Origin: Caldilinea sp. CFX5
GTDB lineage: Bacteria > Chloroflexota > Anaerolineae > Caldilineales > Caldilineaceae
Length of the DNA: 64,000 bases
Assembly: GCA_021405325.1 (NCBI GenBank)
Contig: QWII01000011.1
Coordinates: forward strand, 1-64,000
Direction: 5' to 3'
In this document: positions 9,282 through 17,586 of the stretch, one piece after another
How the letters are laid out: every line of letters begins with the position of its first letter
Numbering within the stretch: the stretch's first letter is position 1
Made by a program: the position numbers and the translations under genes
The notes under the pieces: generated by a model
The model's database searches: none
The model's input: the letters and a program-made list of their open reading frames with translations, nothing else
Told to the model about the DNA's origin: nothing

Positions 9282-9336
9282 CTTCTATCCGTGTTTAGTC
9301 ATTGGGCGACCCCAAAAGACTAAACACGGATAGAAG
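9282..9336. repeat. Perfect intergenic palindrome
   Basis: Perfect 19-bp arms at 9282-9300 and 9318-9336 with a 17-nt loop. The pairing continues imperfectly outward (GTGTT against AACAC). There is no T-run. Confidence 0.88.
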
Positions 9337-9417
9337 AAACACGGAGATAGTTCATCTTGGTGAATAAATTTTTGATCACACGCCGCATGTATGTTAGAGA
9401 GAAAGAAGATCATAATC

Positions 9418-10356
9418 ATGACACAGAAGATCGTTCCCTGCCTGTGGTTCGACAGCAACGCCGAAGAAGCGGCAACCCTCTATACCGCGCTTTTTGCTAA
9501 TTCCCATATCGGCAAAAAGCTGCTTTATAGTGAAGCAGGACAGGAGATTACCGGCAAAGCGCCCGGCAGCCTGATGACCGTTGACTTTACCATTGCCGGC
9601 TATCGCTTTACTGGTCTCAACGGCGGCCCTCAATTTGCCTTTACCCCAGCCATCTCCTTTTACGTCACCTGCGAGACCGAAGCTGAAATTGATCGGCTGT
9701 GGGTCAGCTTAAGCGAAGGCGGCATGGCGCTGATGCCGCTGGCAAAGTATGATTGGAGCGAAAAGTATGGCTGGGTGCAGGATCGCTTTGGGCTGACCTG
9801 GCAATTGGCGCTGGGCAAGCTGGCGACTGTGGGGCAGAAGGTCGTCCCCTTTTTGATGTTTGGCGGCCAGGATCATGGACACGCCGAAGCCGCGCTCAAT
9901 CTCTATACCCACATTTTCCCTAATTCTGTCGTTGACGGTATTCTTCGCAATAGTGACGGGGGAGGGGAAGGAGCCGCCGCCACGGTGCAACATGCCCAGT
10001 TTGGCCTGGATGGGGAAAAGTTTATGGTGATCGATGGCGGCCCCGGCCACACATTCACCTTCACCGAAGCCATCTCGCTGCAAATCCTGTGTGCGACGCA
10101 AGCCGAAGTGGATTATTTCTGGGCCAAGTTCATTGCCGACGGTGGCGAGGAAGGCCCCTGTGGCTGGCTCAAGGACAAATTTGGCGTCTCTTGGCAGGTG
10201 ACGCCAACCGTACTCTACGACATGTTACATGACCCCGATCCGGCTCGTGTGCAACGGGTAAACCAGGCTATGTTTCAAATGAAGAAATTGGACATCGACA
10301 CGTTGCAACGCGCTTATACAGCAACCAGGGTGGGCCGAACAGTGGGCGCTGAGTAG
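9418..10356 (+). CDS. PhnB-like protein, tandem 3-demethylubiquinone methyltransferase-type domains
   Basis: A 312-residue protein with two copies of the PhnB-like fold. Copy 1 starts QKIVPCLWFDSNAEEAATLY and contains FTGLNGGPQFAFTPAISFYV; copy 2 starts QKVVPFLMFGGQDHGHAEAA and contains DGGPGHTFTFTEAISLQILC. Each ends with GWxxDxFGxxWQ. Despite the historic methyltransferase name, this fold lacks a SAM site and is related to VOC proteins. The role is unknown. The ATG at 9418 is chosen over an in-frame upstream ATG at 9391 because the family starts at this point. Confidence 0.85.
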   Translation: MTQKIVPCLWFDSNAEEAATLYTALFANSHIGKKLLYSEAGQEITGKAPGSLMTVDFTIAGYRFTGLNGGPQFAFTPAISFYVTCETEAEIDRLWVSLSEGGMALMPLAKYDWSEKYGWVQDRFGLTWQLALGKLATVGQKVVPFLMFGGQDHGHAEAALNLYTHIFPNSVVDGILRNSDGGGEGAAATVQHAQFGLDGEKFMVIDGGPGHTFTFTEAISLQILCATQAEVDYFWAKFIADGGEEGPCGWLKDKFGVSWQVTPTVLYDMLHDPDPARVQRVNQAMFQMKKLDIDTLQRAYTATRVGRTVGAE

Positions 10357-10393
10357 AGCCTAAGACAAGTCGTGGTGGATTGGATCATTGATC

Positions 10394-11005
10394 ATGCCAG
10401 AGACAAATTACCTGACCAACGCACGCACTATCTGGGATCGCGAAGCTGCTACCTTTGATGCGGAACCAGACCACGGGCTGGGCGATCCGGTCGTCAAAGC
10501 AGCGTGGCGACAATTGCTGGCCCAGTGGTTGCCGTCACTCCCCGGTCATGTGTTGGATTTGGGTTGCGGCACCGGCTCGCTGAGTCTATTGGCTGCCGAA
10601 CTGGGTCATATCGTTATGGGGATTGACTGCTCACCAGCCATGATCGAACGGGCGCAAGCCAAAGCCGCGGCGTACGATCTCGCTATCACCTTCCATGTCA
10701 TGGATGCAGCCAAACCGGTGATCCAGGAAGAAAGCTTTGATGCTGTGATGTGCCGCCATCTGTTGTGGACCTTGCCGGAGCCGCCGGCGGCGCTCCAACA
10801 GTGGAAGAACCTGTTGACACCGGCAGGACGGATGCTCTTGGTCGAAGGCTTTTGGGCAACCGGTGGTGGACTGAAAATGGCCGAAATCATTAACATGTTG
10901 CCAAAGGGGCTTTCCGTGATCGAAACGGTCAACCTGAGTCCATTGTCAATCTTGTGGGGCAAAACGGTCAACGACGAGCGCTATGCCATTCTGCTGGCCC
11001 GCTAG
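10394..11005 (+). CDS. Class I SAM-dependent methyltransferase
   Basis: About 203 residues with a Rossmann methyltransferase core. Motif I is VLDLGCGTGSLSLLAAELGH (about 54-73), followed by the acidic loop GIDCSPAMIERAQ, then DAVMCRHLLWTLPEPPAALQ (motif IV/post region) and LLVEGFW. The N-terminal LTNARTIWDREAATFDAEPD resembles ubiquinone/menaquinone-type and small-molecule methyltransferases. The acceptor is unknown. The ATG at 10394 is preferred over the TTG six bases upstream. Confidence 0.88.
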   Translation: MPETNYLTNARTIWDREAATFDAEPDHGLGDPVVKAAWRQLLAQWLPSLPGHVLDLGCGTGSLSLLAAELGHIVMGIDCSPAMIERAQAKAAAYDLAITFHVMDAAKPVIQEESFDAVMCRHLLWTLPEPPAALQQWKNLLTPAGRMLLVEGFWATGGGLKMAEIINMLPKGLSVIETVNLSPLSILWGKTVNDERYAILLAR

Positions 11006-11023
11006 AAAGTTTTTAAGAACGAG

Positions 11024-11422
11024 ATGAACATGAAACAACCAGCCCCTAGTACAATTGATGAGTACATCGCCCGCTTCTCTGCGCCTATACAAGCCATCCT
11101 CCAACAGATCCGGGCGACCATCCGCGCTGCGGCGCCCGCAGCCAAAGAGGTGATCAGCTACCAGATGCCGGCCTTCCACCAAGAGGGCAACCTGGTCTAT
11201 TTTGCCGCCTGGAAAGAACATATCGGCTTTTACCCGCCGGTTTCAGCCGAGGCGGATTTTAAGCAGGAGCTTGCCGTCTATGAAGGCCCCAAGGGCAATC
11301 TGCAATTTCCCCTGGATCAACCCATTCCCTACGACCTGATCACCAAAATTGTGCAACAGCGCCTCAAAGAAAATCTGGCGCATGCAGCCCTGAAAGGTAA
11401 ACGCCGTGAAAGCAGAAAATAA
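11024..11422 (+). CDS. DUF1801 (YdhG-like) protein
   Basis: A 132-residue protein of the DUF1801 family, with an alpha-beta fold related to CyaY/YjbR. Typical blocks are STIDEYIARFSAPIQAILQQ, EVISYQMPAFHQEGNLVYFA and HIGFYPPVSA, with a basic C-terminus. The family has no established activity. The 3' end overlaps the next gene by 17 bp, implying coupled expression. The ATG at 11030 is an equally possible start. Confidence 0.83.
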   Translation: MNMKQPAPSTIDEYIARFSAPIQAILQQIRATIRAAAPAAKEVISYQMPAFHQEGNLVYFAAWKEHIGFYPPVSAEADFKQELAVYEGPKGNLQFPLDQPIPYDLITKIVQQRLKENLAHAALKGKRRESRK

Positions 11423-11912
11423 AATTGGCGCGCCGACCATTGCGTACCGTCCCGCAAAGCCCTATATCGGCATTCGCACCGTTACCCCGTTTGCCGGTAT
11501 GTTTGCCGTTGTCACAACCCACATGAAAACGTTGCGTCAGTGGGTGAATCAACACCAAATTGCCGAGCAAGGCCCCTTCTTTCTGCGCTATTATCAGATT
11601 GACATGCAGGGGCTGATGGATATTGAAGTGGGCTTTAAGGTCACAGCCCCTGTACCGGGTGATGAACGTATCAAACCCGGTCTCTTACCGGCAGGACGCT
11701 ACGCCAGCTTAGTCTACAGCGGCAATGGGCTGAAAGGAAACAAGGCGCTGCTTGACTGGGCCAAAACCAACAACATTACCCTGGATCGTTGGGCAGAGCC
11801 GGCTGGTGACACCTTTGCCTGTCGGTATGAAGCCTACTTGACCGATTATCGTGTGGAGCCACGGAAGTTGCTCTGGGAAATTGACCTGGCAATCAAGATC
11901 GCTGATGCGTAA
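11406..11912 (+). CDS. GyrI-like small-molecule-binding protein
   Basis: A 168-residue stand-alone GyrI/AraC-effector-binding-like domain. YIGIRTVTPFAGMFAVVTTH and LLPAGRYASLVYSGNGLK resemble the SHS2 ligand-binding fold, and the C-terminal FACRYEAYLTDYRVEPRK matches the usual closing strand. Such proteins bind drugs or hydrophobic cations. The start is a GTG inside the end of the DUF1801 gene. No DNA-binding domain is attached, so it is not a regulator by itself. Confidence 0.75.
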   Translation: MKAENKIGAPTIAYRPAKPYIGIRTVTPFAGMFAVVTTHMKTLRQWVNQHQIAEQGPFFLRYYQIDMQGLMDIEVGFKVTAPVPGDERIKPGLLPAGRYASLVYSGNGLKGNKALLDWAKTNNITLDRWAEPAGDTFACRYEAYLTDYRVEPRKLLWEIDLAIKIADA

Positions 11913-11931
11913 CAACGAAAAGGGAATGATC

Positions 11932-12411
11932 ATGGAAAACCTTCAACTTACCCAGCCCCCGCAGACAAAGGTGGCGATGCTCATCCGCCGACCGGTGGCT
12001 GAAGTTTTTGAAGCTTTTGTCAACCCAGTCATCACCACAAAATTCTGGTTTACCAAAAGCAGCGGCCGACTGGAAGAAGGCAAGCAGGTGCAATGGGATT
12101 GGGAAATGTACGGCGTCGGCGCGTCGGTAATGGCTAAGGTTATTGAACCGAATCAACGCATTGTGATTGAGTGGCCGGGGTATAGCGGTCTCACAACGGT
12201 GGAATGGATCTTTGCGCCACAAAAAGATGGTACAACCTTCGTCACCATCACAGAAACCGGCTTTACCGGCGCTGGGGATGAACTGGTGCAACAGGTGACC
12301 GATTCAACCGGTGGGTTCACCCTCGTGCTGGCCGGTCTCAAAGCGCTGCTGGAACATAAGATCCAACTCAATCTGGTGGGGGATCGGTTTCCTACCGGGA
12401 TCGAAGTGTAG
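11932..12411 (+). CDS. SRPBCC (AHSA1/START-like) domain protein
   Basis: A 159-residue member of the SRPBCC superfamily, AHSA1-like group. VAMLIRRPVAEVFEAFVNPV is the first strand and helix, TTKFWFTKSSGRLEEGKQV the family WF...G block, and VIEWPGYSGLTTVEWIFAP the central sheet. It probably forms a hydrophobic pocket; the ligand is unknown. The ATG at 11932 is preferred over 11926 because the purine-rich AAAAGGGA has better spacing to it. It starts 20 bp after the GyrI-like gene. Confidence 0.85.
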   Translation: MENLQLTQPPQTKVAMLIRRPVAEVFEAFVNPVITTKFWFTKSSGRLEEGKQVQWDWEMYGVGASVMAKVIEPNQRIVIEWPGYSGLTTVEWIFAPQKDGTTFVTITETGFTGAGDELVQQVTDSTGGFTLVLAGLKALLEHKIQLNLVGDRFPTGIEV

Positions 12412-12424
12412 GAGGTGAAAAGTG

Positions 12425-12721
12425 ATGATTCGCGTAAAATTGCCAACCCATTTGCGCCGACTGACCGGCGTCAATAACGAAGTTGAACTTCAGGTGGATG
12501 GCATCGTCACACAGCGGAGTGTGTTGGATGCTCTGGAAGCAAAATATCCGACGCTACAAGGCACCATCCGCGACCGTGGCACCCAAAAGCGCCGGTCCCT
12601 GGTGCGTTTCTTCGCCTGTGGCCAGGATTTGTCCCACGAAGCGCCGGACGCCCCGCTGCCGGATGCCGTGGTGACGGGCGCTGAACCCTTCTTGATCGTC
12701 GGTGCAATGGCCGGGGGATAA
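12425..12721 (+). CDS. ThiS/MoaD-like ubiquitin-fold protein
   Basis: A 98-residue beta-grasp protein ending in GAMAGG. The C-terminal Gly-Gly is what ThiS and MoaD use to form a thiocarboxylate for sulfur transfer, after adenylation by an E1-like partner. [20 protein letters not shown] and [19 protein letters not shown] match the family. No thiF/moeB or moaE gene is nearby, so the partner must be elsewhere. GGAGGTG precedes the start, and it is only 13 bp from the SRPBCC gene, so probably co-transcribed. Confidence 0.83.
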   Translation: MIRVKLPTHLRRLTGVNNEVELQVDGIVTQRSVLDALEAKYPTLQGTIRDRGTQKRRSLVRFFACGQDLSHEAPDAPLPDAVVTGAEPFLIVGAMAGG

Positions 12722-12735
12722 ACGAAGGAGCTGCC

Positions 12736-12840
12736 ATGAGTGAAATCTTGACACCCGAACGCGTGCTGGAAATGGGGCAGGAATGGACGCAGCTTTTGAT
12801 TCAACAGACCCCGAAGGCGAAAGCGTTTCCTGTTGCGTAA
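12736..12840 (+). pseudogene. 34-codon remnant of a methyltransferase N-terminus
   Basis: A short frame with a good GGAG ribosome site reads MSEILTPERVLEMGQEW and continues to a stop at 12840. The opening TPERVLEMG resembles the start of O-methyltransferase-like proteins that normally continue with a dimerisation helix (inference from memory of the family). The frame ends just before a terminator, so it is a deletion remnant or a real micro-protein. Confidence 0.45.
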
Positions 12841-12877
12841 AAAAGGCGGTGCACCCCACCGGTGTACCGCCTTTTTT
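12839..12877 (+). terminator. Rho-independent terminator
   Basis: A stem of AGGCGGTGCACC against GGTGTACCGCCT with one mismatch, flanked by A6 upstream and T6 downstream. It closes the long plus-strand run and could also work on the minus strand. Confidence 0.92.
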
Positions 12878-13065
12878 GTTGTGAATACGACACTGGCCTG
12901 CCTCAACACCAGTTTTGCTTTAGCTAACTTTGGTTGTCAGCCTGGAGTTTGACCCCCTGACTTCCTCGCATTTGCCCCTTCGATACGCGCAGGGCAAGCG
13001 GTGAATTTGTAACTGGTCAGCGTTGCTCTGCTTGCACTGCGGGTGGCTGGGAAGATGAATGTTAA

Positions 13066-14592
13066 TTACGCTCTTGCTTGTTCCAACACTTCAGCAGTAG
13101 CATGATGTAGCGGACGCAGCGTCGTGTAGAACTGTTCATAAACCTCCCGAAACGCCCGTTCATAAAAGGCCGCCTCTGCCGCCACTGGCATAATCGTCTC
13201 CTGCTCATAGCGCAGTTGCGCCAACGCCGTCGGAATATCAGCATAGACCCCGGCGCCGATGCCGCCCAGCACCGCCGCGCCCAACGCCGTACTCTCCTTG
13301 GCGCTGACCACTGTGAGCGGGTGGTTGAGAATGCTGGCTTTGATGCGCGTGTAAAGATCATTGTGCGCCCCGCCGCCGGCTACATAGACCTTGCCCACCT
13401 GCGGCAGATTCATATAGCGTAGCACTGGTTCCAGCGAAAAGCGGATTTCATAGGAAAGCCCTTCCAAGATGGCGCGGAAGAGCGTTGCCTGTTTCATATC
13501 CGTATGCAGACCGATAAAGGCGCCGCGCGCCAGCGGATCAACATTGGGCGAGTTCGCCAGCCGCATGTGCGGAATAAAGAAGGCGCCCAAACTGCCTGCC
13601 GATACTTCATTCGCTGCCGCGATCAAAGCGCCGTAATCAGCGCCGCCGGCGAAATTTTCCCGGAACCAATCAATACAGACGCCCGATGTGTAGAGACCGC
13701 CCAAGGCATAGTAATGTCCAGCGGCGTGAACCCCCTGTGAATAGCCCTGGCGACCAAAGTTGGCATCGCGCACCGGCTCATCCATCGGCAACATGATCGC
13801 CTCCGCCGTGCCAATTGAATCGAGCATGTCACCCACAGCGGTGACCCCTAGCGCCAGCGCGCCGACAATGTGATCATGCCCGCCCACCGCCACCATGGCA
13901 TTAGTCGGCAAGCCGGTGGCGCTCGCCACTGCCGGCAGCACCGGCCCTAGCGGCGTCCCACTCAGTTGCAAGGGCGCGAGAATAGCCGGGTTGATACCCA
14001 CGCTGCTAATCAAATCGTTCGCCCACTGCCGCCGGCCCAGATCCATGCACAACATGCGCGAGGCCAGCGAAAGATCCGCCGCCGGCACACCACAGAGCCG
14101 GTAGGCGATATAATCGGCCATATTGAGCCAATGACGCGTGCGCGCCAGCACCGTCGGCTCGTGGTCGCGCAGCCAGAGCAATTTGCAGAGCGTAAAGATC
14201 GGCTGAATGGCGCTGCCGGTAATGGCAAAGAGTTCCTCCTGGCCGATCTGTGTTTCCAACCAGGCCGCTTGGGGCGCCGTGCGCCCGTCGAACCAGGCAA
14301 TGGCCTCGTAGAGCGGTTGCCCATGCTCATCCAACGGCACCCCGGTTTCGCCATAGCTGGCGACGGCCATGCCGGCTATGCGCGTCGCATCCACCTGGTT
14401 GGTCAGCGTGCGCAGCCCTTGCACCACGGCATTCCAACTTTCCTCCGGGTCGAAGTAGGCCCAATGGGGGCGCGGGTAGTGGGTGGGCGTGCGCACACTG
14501 GCCTGGGCCACGGTGGCGCCGGTGGGGTCAAAAAGAATAGTTTTGATGTTGGTCGTGCCGATGTCAATGCCAAGGAGTAAGGGATCCGCCAT
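13066..14592 (-). CDS. FGGY-family carbohydrate kinase
   Basis: A 508-residue sugar kinase (xylulokinase/gluconokinase-like) that would phosphorylate a ketose or sugar acid with ATP in the cytoplasm. The N-terminal phosphate motif is LLGIDIGTTNIKTILFD (about 6-22). YGETGVPLDEHGQPLYEAIA and WFDGRTAPQ are FGGY substrate-domain blocks, MVAVGGHDHIVGALALG holds the catalytic Asp region, and VYVAGGGAHNDLYTRIKASI with STALGAAVLGG closes the ATP domain. Length is normal. No sugar transporter or isomerase is adjacent, so the substrate is unknown. Confidence 0.9.
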   Translation of the reverse strand: MADPLLLGIDIGTTNIKTILFDPTGATVAQASVRTPTHYPRPHWAYFDPEESWNAVVQGLRTLTNQVDATRIAGMAVASYGETGVPLDEHGQPLYEAIAWFDGRTAPQAAWLETQIGQEELFAITGSAIQPIFTLCKLLWLRDHEPTVLARTRHWLNMADYIAYRLCGVPAADLSLASRMLCMDLGRRQWANDLISSVGINPAILAPLQLSGTPLGPVLPAVASATGLPTNAMVAVGGHDHIVGALALGVTAVGDMLDSIGTAEAIMLPMDEPVRDANFGRQGYSQGVHAAGHYYALGGLYTSGVCIDWFRENFAGGADYGALIAAANEVSAGSLGAFFIPHMRLANSPNVDPLARGAFIGLHTDMKQATLFRAILEGLSYEIRFSLEPVLRYMNLPQVGKVYVAGGGAHNDLYTRIKASILNHPLTVVSAKESTALGAAVLGGIGAGVYADIPTALAQLRYEQETIMPVAAEAAFYERAFREVYEQFYTTLRPLHHATAEVLEQARA

Positions 14593-14733
14593 AAGCTGGA
14601 GCCTGTTTCAGTCTGGTTGTGAATGTTGGTCGATAGGAGAAGCATACTGCAAAACCGTTATTTTGGCAAAGCAGTTATCTCCATTGGGCAAATCGCCAGA
14701 AAGAGGCAAAGGGAAAGTGCAAACTCTTTGTTC

Positions 14734-14766
14734 AGAAACCAGGGTTCTGGCAGAACCCTGGTTTCT
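14734..14766. repeat. Perfect palindrome of the ACCAGGGTT family
   Basis: AGAAACCAGGGTTCTG (14734-14749) and its exact complement (14751-14766) are separated by one base. The core is shared with 8453-8485. It lies between the ParB-like gene and the FGGY kinase. Confidence 0.88.
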
Positions 14767-14785
14767 CTACCAACGTTTCATATCC

Positions 14786-15823
14786 CTACTCCGGCAGCAA
14801 GCGCATATCCGCTTCCGCCAGGGAAATTTCACCGGCGGCGTGCCGTTCGCGCAGATGACGGAACGCTTCTTCGCTCATCCCCAGCGGGCGGCGATCGTCC
14901 AGCAGCCAGTGCCAGCCAACGCGCAAGCTTTGCAGCATCCGCTCCAATGGGCGTTCGCTGTGCAGCTCAAGGAAGGTGCTCACCGCTGTATCAGGGTCGA
15001 GCGGCGCCAGTTCGTAGAAGGAGGCCAGTCGCTCCCGATGATGGGCGATCCACAGATAGAGATCCGCCTCGGTGCGCTCCGGGAAATGCTCCAGCAGGTG
15101 GTAGCGGCGAATGGCCTCGACCACCGGCAGGTAGACGGTTTCGTACCAACTGATCACCGCTTCTGCCCAGGTCAGTGGCGGTTCATCATTCTGTCTGGTC
15201 CGTTCCGTGTCACGCAGATATTTGTGAACCTCGATATGTTCGATCAAGAGGGCATAGCGTCCCGGTTCGGTAAAGCGCACGCCATGGCCTGGCCGCAAGC
15301 GATTGAGTTCAGTCCTGGCCTCAAATTCGGCGGCCTCCGCTTTAATTAGCCATTGATCGCGTTCAAAGTCGCTGACCGTCAGCGGAATATCGGTCTTGAC
15401 CTCCGTCACATAGGCTTCGATATGGGTCGCCTCATTCGCGCGCGCCACACTGACGCGATGATTGCCGTCACGCACAAAATAGACCTCGCCGATCTTAAAG
15501 AGTTCCACCGGCGGAAAGCCTTCCAGCGAATTCATGGCGGCGTCCAGACGCGTCCACCGTTCGGCATTAGCGCCGGCACGGGGAAAAAACGAGCGCGTAA
15601 AGTCCCGGTAGCGCCCCACACTGCCGACAATTTGATCCAGCGGCACCATTTGAATGCCCGCCTCGATCTGCTGGCGCGCACGCAGATGTTTGGCAACCAT
15701 ATCGTAACTGACCAAGTTGTCGTCGGCGCCGGTGATGCGACTCAGCAAGTCGGCCAACTGGGCCTTGGTCAGATAGTGTTTATATTTTTCATAGGCGGCA
15801 GCCCGGTGAGTTGGTGTCGTCAT
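14786..15823 (-). CDS. ParB/sulfiredoxin-like domain protein
   Basis: A 345-residue protein. The central part (about 60-145) has a ParB-like fold: VPLDQIVGSVGRYRDF, then PPVELFKIGEVYFVRDGNHR with the DGNHR signature that in ParB/Srx proteins binds nucleotide. The rest is mainly helical, with no ParB helix-turn-helix evident, and ends in an acidic LAEADMRLLPE. It is not next to parA or a replication origin, so it is probably not the chromosome-partitioning protein. AAAGGA precedes the ATG. The function is unknown. Confidence 0.72.
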   Translation of the reverse strand: MTTPTHRAAAYEKYKHYLTKAQLADLLSRITGADDNLVSYDMVAKHLRARQQIEAGIQMVPLDQIVGSVGRYRDFTRSFFPRAGANAERWTRLDAAMNSLEGFPPVELFKIGEVYFVRDGNHRVSVARANEATHIEAYVTEVKTDIPLTVSDFERDQWLIKAEAAEFEARTELNRLRPGHGVRFTEPGRYALLIEHIEVHKYLRDTERTRQNDEPPLTWAEAVISWYETVYLPVVEAIRRYHLLEHFPERTEADLYLWIAHHRERLASFYELAPLDPDTAVSTFLELHSERPLERMLQSLRVGWHWLLDDRRPLGMSEEAFRHLRERHAAGEISLAEADMRLLPE

Positions 15824-15991
15824 GATTCAATCCTTTCGTCAGCGCGGTAGAGCTTGGTTTCCACAATTTAATGATTTTCACTCCGTCTTCTTGATCTGCT
15901 CCTACAAATAAGACGGGTAAGCTCTACAACAGGTTCTAGTCATTGTCAGTTGCGTCTCCTTCACCGTTGAGCAGAGTATACGCAACCGCTC

Positions 15992-16149
15992 GTTACCTGT
16001 ATTCTTTTTCCATCAACCAGCATAACACAAGTTGTTACCTTTTAGTTACAACTAAGTGTAACAGAGACACCTTCGTCTGTCATCAAGCATTTCGCCCACG
16101 TGGTCGCTTCTCTTGGCCTCACCCTTAGGTTACCGTACTTTGCCGTAAC
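15992..16149. promoter_or_regulatory. Cluster of GTTAC half-sites
   Basis: The 550-bp gap 15824-16373 has no gene. Within 158 bp it carries six GTTAC/GTAAC copies, four of them as dyads: GTTACA-6-TGTAAC at 16045-16062 and GTTAC-11-GTAAC at 16129-16149; single copies lie at 15992 and 16034. Chance expectation is well under one. Its position upstream of the ParB-like gene suggests operators, but the binding protein is unknown. Confidence 0.5.
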
Positions 16150-16220
16150 AACATTGTCTACTCAGTACTACGTTTTAAACCTATTTTTTGGTACAGCTTT
16201 ACACAAAACCACCCGCCAAT

Positions 16221-16262
16221 AAAAAAGACCCTCGTGGCAAGACCCAGACATCGCCACGAGGG
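16221..16262 (-). terminator. Rho-independent terminator after the GyrA-propeller gene
   Basis: CCCTCGTGGC (16229-16238) pairs with GCCACGAGGG (16253-16262). On the minus strand the stem is followed after a few bases by T6, complement of the A-run at 16221-16226. Confidence 0.85.
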
Positions 16263-16373
16263 TATATCATACCGCAAGATTCATCTGTGACAACTTTCAC
16301 AAAGCTTACAATTGGTCGATGGTGGGTAGCAAGAAGCTGCATACCATCCACCATCTACTAGCCACCAACCACC

Positions 16374-17408
16374 TTACGCAACCGTGCAGACGGTGAAGGC
16401 GGAACAGTGGTCATTGCGCAGGCTCATGCAATTGACCCCTTGCACCACACCTTCCTTGGCCGGCGCCTCATCGGCTTGAAAGCGGATAATTTTGCCCAGG
16501 GCGGAGATGGCAAAAACATCATCGCCGGCTTTGACGCCATAGGCGCCGACCAGGGTTTCGGTCTTCATGGCGACTTTGCCGCTGGCGCCGGGGGATTTGT
16601 TGGCGGAAAAACCGCGCATAAGCCGAATCGTCCCTTTGCCGTCGTCAGTCAAAAGGAAGACGCCACTTTCCTCACTAGCGCCGGCGACGCCAACCACCGC
16701 ATCCCCCGGATCGACGCGCAAGCCCAGACAGCCCCGCACCGGCACCAGCCGTTCGGCAAAACGAATGGCTTTGCCCTGCCGGGTGGCAATAAAGAGCTCG
16801 TCGTTGCCGCCGGTCCAGCAAGCGGCCGCCGGTGCGCCGCCTTCGTTGATGTTGTAGATCATCGTCCCCGGCTGCAAGCTTTTGCCCAGGTATTGGCTGC
16901 CAATCCGTCGCACCTGGCCGCGTACACTCACCAGGACAAGATAAGAGCCACCTTGATCAGGCGCGACAATGGCGAGTTTTTCATCACTGCGCAAGGGAAA
17001 ATCGGTTAGCAAGGAGGCGCCCCGCCCGCGCACATCCGTTTGCGGCAGGCTACGGACATCGGTGCGAAAGGCGCGACCCTGGTTGGTGATCAGGATCAAC
17101 CCGGCGCTTTCTTCAACCGAAAGCAGAAAGGCCGGCGGGTCGGCATCACCGCTGTCCAGGTCAAAGATGCCCATGCCGCCCCGGCGTTGACGGAGATAAT
17201 GATGCCGCGACGTGCGTTTGCCCAAACCACTGGCGCTGATCGTCACCATCTGCTTGGTGGTCGGCGGCTCACTCGGTTCCAGGGGCGCTTCCTGCCGCGC
17301 GCTCCGGCCTCCCTCCTCATCAGCCTCTTCGAGCGCAGCCTCCAACGCTTCAATATACGCTAATACTTCCGGGCTGACCCCGGCTAAATCAGGTCGTTCA
17401 AGTTGCAT
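16374..17408 (-). CDS. Solitary DNA gyrase A C-terminal beta-propeller protein
   Basis: A 344-residue protein corresponding to the DNA-wrapping C-terminal domain of GyrA without the topoisomerase half. After a short acidic helical N-terminus (1-50), six GyrA-type blades are suggested. The first contains QRRGGMG at 74-80, matching the GyrA box QRRGGKG that marks gyrases and enables positive DNA wrapping. Further blade signatures are LILITNQGRAFRTDVRSLPQ, YLVLVSVRGQVRRI, ELFIATRQGKAIRFAE and VFAISALGKIIRFQ. No Tyr active-site domain, and no gyrB, is nearby. It may bind or wrap DNA or act on gyrase. A terminator follows. Confidence 0.85.
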   Translation of the reverse strand: MQLERPDLAGVSPEVLAYIEALEAALEEADEEGGRSARQEAPLEPSEPPTTKQMVTISASGLGKRTSRHHYLRQRRGGMGIFDLDSGDADPPAFLLSVEESAGLILITNQGRAFRTDVRSLPQTDVRGRGASLLTDFPLRSDEKLAIVAPDQGGSYLVLVSVRGQVRRIGSQYLGKSLQPGTMIYNINEGGAPAAACWTGGNDELFIATRQGKAIRFAERLVPVRGCLGLRVDPGDAVVGVAGASEESGVFLLTDDGKGTIRLMRGFSANKSPGASGKVAMKTETLVGAYGVKAGDDVFAISALGKIIRFQADEAPAKEGVVQGVNCMSLRNDHCSAFTVCTVA

Positions 17409-17522
17409 AGACCAAACCTACCTATCGTTGAAATGAAAGATAACGCTTGTCTTTTCCTCTCGTTGTTGGGTATTGGGATCGTGGGTCCACGGTGTGGAAA
17501 GTGCAAGACTGGTTATTGGTTA

Positions 17523-17579
17523 GTTCGTGGGCTGGTTCGTTGGTTGAGTTTGTCGAAACCAACGAACCAGCCCACGAAC
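17523..17579. repeat. Perfect palindrome with GAGTTTGTCGA loop
   Basis: Perfect 23-bp arms at 17523-17545 and 17557-17579 enclose GAGTTTGTCGA. Compared with 7580-7636 and 24805-24853, the core is GGTTGAGTTTGTCGAAACC instead of GGCCTGAGCTTGTCGAAGGCC, with compensating changes in the closing pairs. Confidence 0.92.
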
Positions 17580-17586
17580 CAGCCCA

